Below are positions 1 to 5,596 of a DNA stretch of 7,144 nt, in pieces. The notes beneath the pieces are model-generated. The model worked only from the letters and a program-made list of their open reading frames with translations, ran no database searches and had not been told where the DNA came from. Position 1 is the stretch's first letter. Each line of letters starts with the position of its first letter. Origin of the DNA: Actinoplanes liguriensis (GTDB lineage: Bacteria; Actinomycetota; Actinomycetes; Mycobacteriales; Micromonosporaceae); contig KL571314.1 of NCBI GenBank assembly GCA_000715855.1, forward strand, positions 23,393-30,536, given 5' to 3'. Both the position numbers and the translations under genes were made by a program.

Positions 1-606
1 GGACCGACCGCGGCGCCGGACCGGCCCGTCGCGTCCGGCGCGCCCGAGGGCCCCGGCCTGCCGGTGCGCCCGAGCCCGCGGGTCGCCGTCTCACCGCCGG
101 ACACTCCGCTCGCCGGCCCGGTCCCCTCGCCGCCCGTCAGTCCGCCGCCGGCCAATTCGGCGCCCGCCGCGAACCGGCCGGCCGCGCCCGGCGACAAGAA
201 GGACAGTGACACCGTCCGGGCCGCGTTCATGAAGGGCCAGACCGGCCCGGTCCTGATCGAGGCGATCAACCCGGCCGGCGATCGAGCCGCGAAGGCCGTC
301 GTGGACGCGGTGGCCGACGCGCCGCGCCGCTGCCCGACCTACGACGAGGGCAGGCCCGGCACGCCGGACGCGCTGCACATGGCGACGTACCCGCTCAGCG
401 TGCCGAAGTTCGGGAACAAGAGCGCGGGCGTACGTTTCGAGGTCGATCTGAACAGCCCGCGCGTCACCGTGCACGGCAAGATGATCGCGGTGTCCGTCAA
501 GGGCGTGGCGCTGACCGTCCTGCTCGCGAACCTGGAGCAGCCGGATCAGCACGAGCTCGAGGCGATCACGCGAACCGCCGTACGGAAAATGGGCAAGCAG
601 AAGTAG
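1..606 (+). CDS. Pro-rich secreted or membrane-anchored sensor-like protein, 5' truncated
   Basis: The frame is open from the window's left edge to a TAG at 604-606, giving 201 visible residues, so the true start lies outside. A GTG at 64 is in frame, but it has no good ribosome site and the same Pro/Ala-rich composition continues upstream of it, so I treat the gene as partial. Residues 1 to about 62 are a low-complexity Pro/Ala/Ser linker. The rest is a compact domain with one cysteine (RRCPTYDEG, near residue 111), followed by beta-strand-like VTVHGKMIAVSVKGVAL and a helical, basic tail ending KMGKQK. The pattern 'variable segment, then hydrophobic G-x-x-V strand, then E/R-rich last helix' resembles the PknH-type extracellular sensor domains on actinobacterial kinases and lipoproteins. 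That match is by recollection only. Any kinase, membrane or lipoprotein part would be upstream. Expression ends at the terminator just downstream. Confidence 0.72.
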   Translation, partial: GPTAAPDRPVASGAPEGPGLPVRPSPRVAVSPPDTPLAGPVPSPPVSPPPANSAPAANRPAAPGDKKDSDTVRAAFMKGQTGPVLIEAINPAGDRAAKAVVDAVADAPRRCPTYDEGRPGTPDALHMATYPLSVPKFGNKSAGVRFEVDLNSPRVTVHGKMIAVSVKGVALTVLLANLEQPDQHELEAITRTAVRKMGKQK

Positions 607-619
607 AAGCGGCCGTGAC

Positions 620-660
620 CTGGCGGCGGACCTCGCGTCAGAGGGACGCCGCCAGTTTTT
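620..660 (+). terminator. Intrinsic terminator of the upstream gene, inside the 3' end of the opposing gene
   Basis: CTGGCGGCG (620-628) pairs perfectly with CGCCGCCAG (647-655). A tandem GA/GA internal loop and an inner 4-bp stem (CCTC 631-634 with GAGG 641-644) close on a 6-base loop, and TTTTT follows at 656-660. The T-tract is on the plus side only, so it serves the gene ending at 606 and not the metallo-hydrolase. The last codons and the TGA (638-640) of the opposing gene are part of the hairpin, so this coding sequence is constrained by two roles. Confidence 0.8.
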
Positions 661-1378
661 GCAAGGCCTCCTTGGCGCCGGAGGTGAGCGGCTCACCGTG
701 CCCCGGCAGGATCGCCTTGACGTCGAGCGCGGCAAGCGCCTTGACCGATTTCGCCGCGGCGACCGGGTCGGTGGTGTACTGCGGGTCGGAGCCCTCGAGC
801 CCGTTCTGCGTGCGCAGCGCGTCGCCGGCGACCAGCGTGCCGGTCCCGGGTTCGAAGATCGAGATGTGGCCGCGGGTGTGCCCGGGTGTGTTGACGATCT
901 GCAGGCCGAAGACCTCGTCACCGCCGTTCAGCGGCTTCAGCGGCTTGTCCGAGATGATGTTGCCGTAGTCGAGCTGACCGGCGTAGATCGTGCCCTTGAT
1001 CTTCGGCTCGATGCCCTCCAGCCCACCGATGTGATCGTCGTGGTAGTGGGTGAGGATGACGTGCCTGACCGCGGCGAAGCTGCTGCCGGCCGCCTTCAGA
1101 CCGTCCTCGATCGCGGACTCCGAGCCCGGCGTGCCGGTGTCGACGATCGCCACCTCCTTGCCCCTGACCAGCAGGTATGCCGACACGTAACTGCGGTCGA
1201 CCTGGTGCCAGCCGGTCGGCAGCGCGGTCGACGCGGGCTGCGCGGCGCTGGTGGGAACGGGCTGGGACGGCGACGAGTCCGTCGAGCAGGCGCTCACCGT
1301 GTTGACCACGGCCAGGCCCATGACGCCGGCCCCGGCGCTCACGAACAGGCGACGACGGCTGATCCGGTAGTCGGTCAT
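638..1378 (-). CDS. Tat-exported metallo-beta-lactamase-fold hydrolase (probable lipoprotein)
   Basis: A complete 246-residue protein. The N-terminus has a twin-arginine signal (SRRRLF, residues 7-12), a hydrophobic stretch, and a lipobox-like VSAC with Cys31, then a Ser/Pro/Ala-rich tether to about residue 55. This suggests export in folded form and lipid anchoring outside the membrane. The MBL fold carries the full dinuclear metal set: the HxHxDH motif THYHDDH (H111, H113, D115, H116), H167 in NTPGHTRGH, D186 in AGDAL, and H227 in LPGHGEP. This is the layout of glyoxalase-II-like and lactonase-like MBL hydrolases; the substrate cannot be read from sequence. The ATG lies directly after AGGGG, so the ribosome site is unusually close. 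It is transcribed alone, divergent from the lipoprotein gene at 1494, and its 3' end overlaps the terminator of the gene on its other side. Confidence 0.92.
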   Translation of the reverse strand: MTDYRISRRRLFVSAGAGVMGLAVVNTVSACSTDSSPSQPVPTSAAQPASTALPTGWHQVDRSYVSAYLLVRGKEVAIVDTGTPGSESAIEDGLKAAGSSFAAVRHVILTHYHDDHIGGLEGIEPKIKGTIYAGQLDYGNIISDKPLKPLNGGDEVFGLQIVNTPGHTRGHISIFEPGTGTLVAGDALRTQNGLEGSDPQYTTDPVAAAKSVKALAALDVKAILPGHGEPLTSGAKEALQKLAASL

Positions 1379-1421
1379 CCCCTATGCCTACCGCAGCTTC
1401 GCCGCCGGGGAAACCGTCGAT

Positions 1422-1447
1422 GGAACCGGGACCGGGAAATGTGCGTC
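1422..1447 (+). promoter_or_regulatory. Possible ECF-sigma-type promoter
   Basis: GGAACC (1422-1427), a 16-base spacer, and CGTC (1444-1447) match the general form of many extracytoplasmic-function sigma promoters (GGAAC -35, CGTC -10). Transcription would start near 1455, about 40 bases before the lipoprotein ATG at 1494. An envelope-stress sigma factor would suit a lipoprotein. The match is short, and in GC-rich DNA it could be chance. Confidence 0.25.
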
Positions 1448-1493
1448 CCACCGGGTGCGGCGACCGCCGCGCGGGACGAACGGGGCACAGATC

Positions 1494-2207
1494 ATGAGAA
1501 GCAGACCCATCGCGATGACGGTGATCGTGGTGACGCTGGGGTTCACCGCGGGATGCGGCGCCGCCACCGAGCCCGCCGAACGGGTCACCGCGGTGAGTTC
1601 CGCTCCGGCGCCCGCCGACGTGGTGGACGTCGTCTGCGCCAAGGGCGGCACGACAGTCTCGGCGACCCGCTACGCGGCCCAGCCCGACGGCGTGCACCTG
1701 CACATCCGGAACACGTCCGGGGAGTCCGGGGTCTACCTCGCCTACAACCACGAGCAGCGGATCGGGGCGAGCGGGGGCGAGCCGGTGGACTCGGGGACCG
1801 ACCTGATTCTCGGCATCGCTCCGGGAAAGGTCTCCCTGAACTGCTCGTACGACACCGGGAGCCGGGCGGACCGGCCGGTGACGATCGAGGTGCTGGACCC
1901 CGCGGGCGCGTGGCGCACCGGGGCGTTCGCGGCGCTCGGCTGCCCCTCGCCGAACACGGGCGTCATCGACTGGGTGTACCGGGCCGGGAAGGGACAGACC
2001 GCTGACGCCGCGCTGACCGCGCTGTCGGCCCAGTTCGAGAAGCCGGTGACGTGGCGTCACGCCCAGGAGGGCTATGTGGACTCGGCGCGGCAGACCTACG
2101 TGGCGATGCGCGGCGGCAAGCCGTGGGCGACGGCACTGGCCGACCGTTCCCCGTCGGAGGGAACGGTCAGCGCCAATCTGGACATGCTGTGCTCGGCTGC
2201 CGGGTGA
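1494..2207 (+). CDS. Secreted lipoprotein of unknown function with four conserved-looking cysteines
   Basis: I do not recognise the family. I chose the ATG at 1494, not an in-frame GTG at 1455, because it places a normal lipoprotein signal at the start: MRSRP, a hydrophobic segment, then FTAGC with the lipidated cysteine at residue 21. This gives 237 residues. After a short Ala/Ser/Pro tether there are four further cysteines (C48, C117, C150, C233). Residues about 45-135 read as alternating beta strands (VSATRY, VHLHIRNTS, VTIEVLD), like an Ig or cupredoxin-type sandwich; C48 with C117, and C150 with C233, could form disulfides (inference). The second half is more helical (TADAALTALSAQF). A weak GGGG lies 9-12 bases before the ATG. 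The gene is divergent from the metallo-hydrolase and converges with the asparagine-synthetase-like gene, with only 6 bases between stop codons and no visible terminator. Confidence 0.83.
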   Translation: MRSRPIAMTVIVVTLGFTAGCGAATEPAERVTAVSSAPAPADVVDVVCAKGGTTVSATRYAAQPDGVHLHIRNTSGESGVYLAYNHEQRIGASGGEPVDSGTDLILGIAPGKVSLNCSYDTGSRADRPVTIEVLDPAGAWRTGAFAALGCPSPNTGVIDWVYRAGKGQTADAALTALSAQFEKPVTWRHAQEGYVDSARQTYVAMRGGKPWATALADRSPSEGTVSANLDMLCSAAG

Positions 2208-2213
2208 CGCGCC

Positions 2214-4091
2214 TCAGCGCCGGGGCATCCGCCTGCGGAGCGCCCTCCAGAGCCGGGTCCGGCGCAGCCGTGCCAGCTTCCTCCTGGGTACGGTCCTCGT
2301 CGACCCGGCCGCGGTGGCCGGGGCCGGGGGCGCCATGACCCGGGCGTAGGTGGCGGTGACCGCCGGCCGGACCGTCTCCGGCTCCAGCTCCTGGGAGGCC
2401 ACGGCGAGGCAGGTGAACTGGCGCAGCAGGTGCTCGTTGCCGCTGCCGTCACGGACGGCGGCGGTGAGGTTCTTCTCGACCACGGCGTGATCGAACAGCC
2501 GGGCGATCGGACCCTGAGCGGTCTCCAGCATGTCGGTCACGGCCACGACCCCGTCGCCCTCCCAGAGCCGGGCGGCGGTGGAGCCGCTGGGGACGTTGAC
2601 GAACGGCAGGCCGGCCCACTCCGGCACCAGCCGGGCGATGAGACGGCGGTGCAGCAGCCAGTCCTGTTTGTCCTGCGGGGCCATGGCGAAGGTGGCGGCG
2701 ACGAAGCCCGGCGCCACGTACGGCGTGACCACGCCCATGAAGTACGCCGAGCTGTACCACCGCCGCACCCGCTCGACCAGGTAGAGGTAGTCGATCAGCG
2801 GCAGGCCGGACAGCCCGAAGCCCTTCGCCCTGTCGAGCAGGCCGCTGAGCCGCTCCACCTCGCGGGCCATCGCGGTCTTGTCGATCATGTTGCCGTTCAT
2901 GCCCCAGGCCAGCCGGGACAGCGCGATCTGCTCCGGCGCGCGGGTGTCGGCCCTCTTCGGGTACCAGTAGCCGGTGGCCAGCTCGCCGCCCACGCCGCTG
3001 AAGTGCGGAGCCGCGACCCTGCCGGGCAGCTGCACGCCGACGGCCGGGCGGGTGGTGTAGGTGGACGGGTACTGGTAGTCGTACCGCCGCTGCAGCCGCG
3101 CGGTGCGCTCGCGGAGCCCGACGGTGAGCACCTGAGCCGGCACCCCGGCCTTGAAGAGGCGGTGCTCCGGCTTCAGCCCGCGCCGGTCGCGCAGCAACCG
3201 CATCAGCTCGGTCGCGGCCTCACCCTCCGCGGCGATGTCGTCGTGGGTCGAGAACTTCGGCAGCCAGCCGGAGGCGACCACGGACGCGGCGAGCAGCCTC
3301 GAGTCCTTACCGCCGGACAGGCCGAGCTGGACCGGGCCGTCGTACAGCCTGTGCAGGCTGCTCGCGGTGTCGGTGAGGGCCTGGGCGGCCGCTTCCAGGG
3401 ACTCGTCGAGCGGGCGTCCCTGCGCGGCGAGGCCGGACTGCACCACGTCGTCGACGCAGTACCGCGTCTCGTCGGTCAGCTCCCAGCCGCCGCCGGAACG
3501 GCGCCGCCCGGTGACCCGCTGCCCGGGGCGCAGCAGCTGGACGCCCTTGAACGGGGACATCTCACCACCGAAGTGGCTGCAGATCGCGTACGACGCCCAG
3601 CCGTCGACGTCCGGCCGGACGTCCTCGGAGAGGAACGCGGCCAGCGCGCTCGGCCGGGTGCAGAAGGCCGTTATCCCGTTGGCCGAGCCGGTGAACAGCC
3701 GGCACATGCCGATCCAGTCCTGCTGCACGGCGAACCGCTGCCCGCCGTCCATCGCGATGAGGCCGAAGGGCGGAACCACGTCCCGGTGCACGTCGGCGCC
3801 GCCGAGCAGCGCGCCGGCGAGCGCGGCCGGCCCGCCGGTGAGGTCGGCGCCGACCGGGATGCCGAGCGACACCGCGGTGATCGGGCCGTCCGTCGTGATC
3901 AGGGGCCAGCGGTACGAGCCTCGGTTGCCGAGGTGCAGGATCGTGACACCCCAGTCGTCGCCACCGGCGTCGTGGCGCACGAAGGACTCCGGGACCACGT
4001 CGGCGACGGCGGTCTCGAAGCGCGCCCGGGCGGCAGCCAGCTCCGCGGGGGTCACGGCGCGCTCGCTGAACCATGCCAGGACCAGGTCCAT
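2214..4091 (-). CDS. Asparagine-synthetase-like ATP-dependent amide-forming enzyme lacking the glutaminase cysteine
   Basis: A complete protein of 625 residues from the ATG at 4091; an ATG at 4109 would add six residues (MVSERN), and both have only weak GA-rich ribosome sites. Residues 1 to about 215 look like a degenerate class II glutamine amidotransferase domain, with the typical LLRPGQ turn at 187-191. Residues about 230-560 are the synthetase domain: LGLSGGKDSR (257-265) is the PP-loop that binds ATP pyrophosphate, and an FAMAPQDKQDWLLHRRL stretch resembles the family's C-terminal substrate region. The family activates a carboxylate as acyl-AMP and couples it to an amine. Residue 2 is Asp, not the Cys that cleaves glutamine, so the amine is probably ammonia or another amine, as in lasso-peptide cyclases and beta-lactam synthetases. 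The usual SGGLDSS is SGGKDSR here. The C-terminal tail is strongly basic (RTRLWRALRRRMPRR). No peptide-processing or glycan genes are adjacent, so its pathway is unknown. Confidence 0.88.
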   Translation of the reverse strand: MDLVLAWFSERAVTPAELAAARARFETAVADVVPESFVRHDAGGDDWGVTILHLGNRGSYRWPLITTDGPITAVSLGIPVGADLTGGPAALAGALLGGADVHRDVVPPFGLIAMDGGQRFAVQQDWIGMCRLFTGSANGITAFCTRPSALAAFLSEDVRPDVDGWASYAICSHFGGEMSPFKGVQLLRPGQRVTGRRRSGGGWELTDETRYCVDDVVQSGLAAQGRPLDESLEAAAQALTDTASSLHRLYDGPVQLGLSGGKDSRLLAASVVASGWLPKFSTHDDIAAEGEAATELMRLLRDRRGLKPEHRLFKAGVPAQVLTVGLRERTARLQRRYDYQYPSTYTTRPAVGVQLPGRVAAPHFSGVGGELATGYWYPKRADTRAPEQIALSRLAWGMNGNMIDKTAMAREVERLSGLLDRAKGFGLSGLPLIDYLYLVERVRRWYSSAYFMGVVTPYVAPGFVAATFAMAPQDKQDWLLHRRLIARLVPEWAGLPFVNVPSGSTAARLWEGDGVVAVTDMLETAQGPIARLFDHAVVEKNLTAAVRDGSGNEHLLRQFTCLAVASQELEPETVRPAVTATYARVMAPPAPATAAGSTRTVPRRKLARLRRTRLWRALRRRMPRR

Positions 4092-4140
4092 GTTTCTCTC
4101 GCTCACCATTCGTCGGTTGTTCTCATCGCCGCGGAAGCAG

Positions 4141-4161
4141 ACAGGAAATCCACAGGAAATC
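4141..4161 (-). repeat. Tandem direct repeat with 11-bp period
   Basis: ACAGGAAATC occurs at 4141-4150 and again at 4152-4161, exactly 11 bases apart. A third GGAA at 4133-4136 keeps the same phase with 4144-4147 and 4155-4158. Sites repeated once per helical turn are typical of regulators that bind side by side on one DNA face. The repeats lie 50-70 bp upstream of the asparagine-synthetase-like start, and if the -10 at 4176-4181 is right they fall just downstream of its transcription start. Confidence 0.55.
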
Positions 4162-4175
4162 TGGGAGTCAGCGAT

Positions 4176-4206
4176 CTTATATGCACCGACGGGTGGCGTC
4201 CCACCC
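4176..4206 (-). promoter_or_regulatory. Possible promoter and operator of the asparagine-synthetase-like gene
   Basis: On the minus strand TATAAG (4181-4176) is a reasonable -10 hexamer, rare in this GC-rich DNA. The position expected for a -35 (about 4199-4204) shows no TTGACA but lies within a perfect inverted repeat, GGGTGG (4191-4196), CGTC, CCACCC (4201-4206). A regulator bound there, or at the direct repeat downstream, could control transcription. This is inference from position only. Confidence 0.33.
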
Positions 4207-4246
4207 CTCTCCGCCTGTTTCAGTTCGCCATGAGAAGGCCCTGAGC

Positions 4247-4291
4247 ATGTCATTCCGCCGCTACCCGGATGTCGGGCATTTCTCCTGGTAA
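4247..4291 (+). CDS. Micro-ORF of 14 residues, doubtful
   Basis: An ATG at 4247 has a fair ribosome site (AGAAGG, 8 bases upstream) and encodes MSFRRYPDVGHFSW before TAA at 4289-4291. It is divergent from the asparagine-synthetase-like gene. The Y-P-x-V-G-x-F string loosely recalls the YxxP...GxF recognition motif of lasso-peptide leaders, but the spacing is wrong and no core peptide follows before the stop. It could be a regulatory leader peptide or chance. Confidence 0.15.
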   Translation: MSFRRYPDVGHFSW

Positions 4292-4297
4292 TCAGCC

Positions 4298-4405
4298 ATG
4301 TCTACGCCAATTACGGACATTGCGGGCGCGGCGATAATGGGCATTATCGGCCATTGTGATGATCTTATCGAGGTGAATGCCGAATTGTTGCGGGCGCGCG
4401 TTTGA
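4298..4405 (+). CDS. Small ORF of 35 residues, doubtful
   Basis: An ATG at 4298 opens a 35-residue frame ending at TGA 4403-4405, starting 6 bases after the TAA of the preceding micro-ORF and in the same frame. The product would begin MSTPITDIAG, continue as a hydrophobic stretch (AAIMGIIG) with one cysteine, and end in an amphipathic helix (DDLIEVNAELLRARV). Third positions are much less GC-rich than in the surrounding genes, and no clear ribosome site precedes it. The sequence looks protein-like but could equally be a by-product of regulatory DNA; the palindrome at 4332-4349 lies inside it. Confidence 0.2.
   Translation: MSTPITDIAGAAIMGIIGHCDDLIEVNAELLRARV
4332..4349. promoter_or_regulatory. 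Perfect 18-bp palindrome, candidate operator
   Basis: CGATAATG (4332-4339), GG, CATTATCG (4342-4349) is a perfect 8-2-8 inverted repeat. The 2-base centre fits a site for a dimeric DNA-binding protein better than an RNA hairpin, although a 7-bp stem with a GGGC loop is possible. A partial further half-site, CTTATCG, follows at about 4364-4370. No regulator gene adjoins it within this block. Confidence 0.42.
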
Positions 4406-4410
4406 CATGG

Positions 4411-4590
4411 GTGGTTGCCCTGATCGGCTCTCGCCATCAGGTCGGCGCGGATCCCGGTGACCGGGATCGCCATGGTGTTCTCTCCCACCGGCGCCGAGCC
4501 ATCACCGGCCTGTAGCCGCGCGGTGAGCCGGAGGCCATCGGCGTAGCGGCCGCCCCGGCTGCGCCACCTGCGGCGGGCGATACCGGCCAG
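4411..4590 (-). pseudogene. Probable remnant of an unidentified gene
   Basis: On the minus strand about 60 codons from 4590 to 4411 show a strong actinobacterial coding signature (by hand count, roughly 85-90% G/C at third positions) and read as LAGIARRRWRSRGGRYADGL, then LRLTARLQAGDGSAP and MAIPVTGIRADLMARADQG. A TGA interrupts the frame at 4593-4591, yet the frame upstream of it is also open (RDLSWSPRHRRCDLPTVT). Downstream of 4411 the codon signature collapses and the frame runs to TAG at 4263-4261 with unrelated composition. An ATG at 4473 with GGGAGAG in front could still start a 70-residue protein. A disabled or chimeric gene is the best reading; I do not recognise the family. Confidence 0.3.
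4450..4468. repeat. Perfect 19-bp palindrome
   Basis: GATCCCGGT (4450-4458), G, ACCGGGATC (4460-4468) is a perfect 9-1-9 inverted repeat. It sits in the remnant frame just downstream of its internal ATG at 4473. It may be an operator; inside coding-like DNA it may also be coincidence. Confidence 0.4.
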
Positions 4591-4745
4591 TCAGGTGACG
4601 GTGGGCAGATCACACCGACGGTGGCGCGGGCTCCAGGACAGATCGCGGGCGGGCCGCGAGGTCAGAGGTTGCCGGGGCTGAAGTGCATGAATCGAGCCGG
4701 CCCGGATCACTTCGGCGGGACGGCGATCCGCTTGACAGCGCGACG

Positions 4746-4916
4746 TCACTGGCCCGCGTCGTCAGTCCACTCCTCGAGCTCCTTCAGCCGGGCCGCGTAC
4801 CGCTCGGGGCCCAGCTCCTCCCTGCGCGCCTCCAGCAGGTCCAGGTACTCCTCACGGCTGAGGATCGCGAAGCTGTCCGGAGCATCGTCGTCAGTCACGG
4901 GCGGGTTGCCGGACAT
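4746..4916 (-). CDS. Small charged protein of unknown function, downstream of tetR
   Basis: A 56-residue protein from ATG 4916 to TGA 4746-4748. The start is supported by AGGAG 7 bases upstream. The stop of the TetR gene is 17 bases before this ATG, so both are probably on one transcript. The N-terminal 15 residues are acidic and probably flexible (VTDDDAPDSF); the rest is a highly charged helix pair (ILSREEYLDLLEARREEL and RYAARLKELEEW). The ILSREEYLDLLE string recalls the Phd/YefM antitoxin style of helix, but no toxin gene follows, so I do not call it an antitoxin. It could modulate the adjacent regulator. The larger overlapping frame upstream is a shadow of tetR. Confidence 0.62.
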   Translation of the reverse strand: MSGNPPVTDDDAPDSFAILSREEYLDLLEARREELGPERYAARLKELEEWTDDAGQ

Positions 4917-4933
4917 GGGGTGGCTCCTGAGCG

Positions 4934-5524
4934 CTACTGCTCGGCGGGCTGGGGCTGGGGCTGGGGCTGGGGCTGGCGCAGGCCGGTGACCAGCAGGGTG
5001 ACGATACGCCGGACGTCGTAGTCCGGGTCCGGCACCGCCCACGCGCACAGGTCTCCGACCGCCCGGATGAGCTCGTAGGGCCTGATGTCGGCCATCACCT
5101 CGCCCGCGGCACGGGCGGCGTCCAGCAGGTCGGACAGCACGGGCACCAGCCGGTCGAGGAAGAGCTTGTGCAGCGCCGAGAAGCCGGTCGGGTCGCCCTG
5201 CATGACCGAGGCGAGGCCGTGTTTGGTGCCGAGGAAGTCGACGAACAGGTGGATCCAGTCGAGCAGGGCGGCGAACGGCGACGGCGCCGAGGCCAGGAGC
5301 GCCGGGCCGGCGTCGGCGCACGCGTCGATCTGGTGCCGGTACACCGCGACCACCAGGTCGGCCCGGGTGGGGAAGTGCCGGTAGAGCGTGCCCATCCCGA
5401 CGCCGGCGGCGGCCGCGACCTCGCGCACGGTGGCGTCGACGCCGGAGGTCGCGAACACGCACGTGGCCGCGTCGAGCAGGGCACGTTCGTTGCGTTCGAC
5501 GTCGGCGCGACGTTTCGGGGTCAT
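4934..5524 (-). CDS. TetR-family transcriptional repressor
   Basis: A complete 196-residue protein. Residues about 13-58 are the TetR N-terminal DNA-binding domain: ALLDAATCVFATSGVDATV leads into the helix-turn-helix VREVAAAAGVGMGTLYRHF (33-51) and then PTRADLVVAVYRH. Residues about 70-182 form the all-helical ligand and dimer domain, which defines the inducer but cannot be decoded here. The last residues are a Pro-Gln repeat (184-193) ending PAEQ. The ATG at 5524 has no clear ribosome site, but it gives a normal start-to-HTH distance. The gene is divergent from the alpha/beta hydrolase, and three operator-like repeats fill the gap, so it very probably represses the hydrolase and perhaps its own gene. 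The 56-residue gene follows on the same strand. The hydrolase's substrate or a related ester is a likely inducer (inference). Confidence 0.95.
   Translation of the reverse strand: MTPKRRADVERNERALLDAATCVFATSGVDATVREVAAAAGVGMGTLYRHFPTRADLVVAVYRHQIDACADAGPALLASAPSPFAALLDWIHLFVDFLGTKHGLASVMQGDPTGFSALHKLFLDRLVPVLSDLLDAARAAGEVMADIRPYELIRAVGDLCAWAVPDPDYDVRRIVTLLVTGLRQPQPQPQPQPAEQ
4946..4976 (-). repeat. Hexanucleotide tandem repeat encoding Pro-Gln
   Basis: Four exact GGGGCT units on the plus strand (4951-4974), with partial units on both sides, encode the Pro-Gln repeat at the TetR C-terminus. Six-base slippage would change the tail by two residues without breaking the frame, so it can vary in length but cannot switch the gene off. 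Confidence 0.85.
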
Positions 5525-5570
5525 GGGGCCGAGCCGGTCGCGAGCATCAGCGCATCATCCCACACCCGGC

Positions 5571-5588
5571 GAAGCGGAGCAGAGTTCC
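5571..5588 (+). promoter_or_regulatory. Operator-like repeat, copy 1 (tetR-proximal)
   Basis: GAAGCGGAGCAGAGTTCC. Its core GGAGC-AGA-GTTCC is an imperfect palindrome centred at 5582. It is the copy nearest tetR and 30 bp, about three helical turns, from copy 2, so it could mediate autoregulation. Confidence 0.6.
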
Positions 5589-5596
5589 AGATCACT

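Larger units (their letters stand above)
4092..4745. other. 654-base region without a confident gene
   Basis: This stretch separates the asparagine-synthetase-like gene from the small gene after tetR. From left to right it holds a probable 5' leader and promoter with repeats (4092-4210), a visibly AT-richer block (about 4255-4410) with two micro-ORFs and a palindrome, about 60 codons of coding-like minus-strand sequence (4411-4590), and about 155 bases (4591-4745) in which I see only scattered short inverted repeats and no gene. The abrupt change of composition near 4410 suggests a junction between sequences of different origin. Confidence 0.7.

Noticed and set aside
91..921. Long minus-strand open frame of 276 codons
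   Set aside because: It overlaps two well-supported genes, is Arg/Ser-rich low-complexity, and shows no domain; it is a GC-rich shadow frame.
1425..1455. Three ACCGGG repeats between the divergent genes
   Set aside because: Short GC-rich hexamers are common in this DNA and the spacing is irregular.
659..2005. 448-codon plus-strand frame across the metallo-hydrolase and lipoprotein genes
   Set aside because: Its product is Arg/Gly-rich with no motif, and it is antisense to a gene with a full metal-binding site.
2430..4244. 604-codon plus-strand frame antisense to the asparagine-synthetase-like gene
   Set aside because: It mirrors the real gene's codon structure and has no recognisable domain.
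4247..4291. Lasso-peptide gene cluster with the asparagine-synthetase-like protein as cyclase
   Set aside because: No leader-binding protein, no transglutaminase-like peptidase and no core peptide with a ring-forming acidic residue are present; only a weak motif resemblance exists.
4402..4407. TTGACA as a -35 element on the plus strand
   Set aside because: No acceptable -10 at 16-18 bp spacing, and no gene follows on that strand.
4733..4738. Second TTGACA on the plus strand
   Set aside because: It points into the 3' end of minus-strand genes and has no -10 partner.
4746..4916. Toxin-antitoxin module
   Set aside because: The small protein has an antitoxin-like helix string, but no toxin gene adjoins it.
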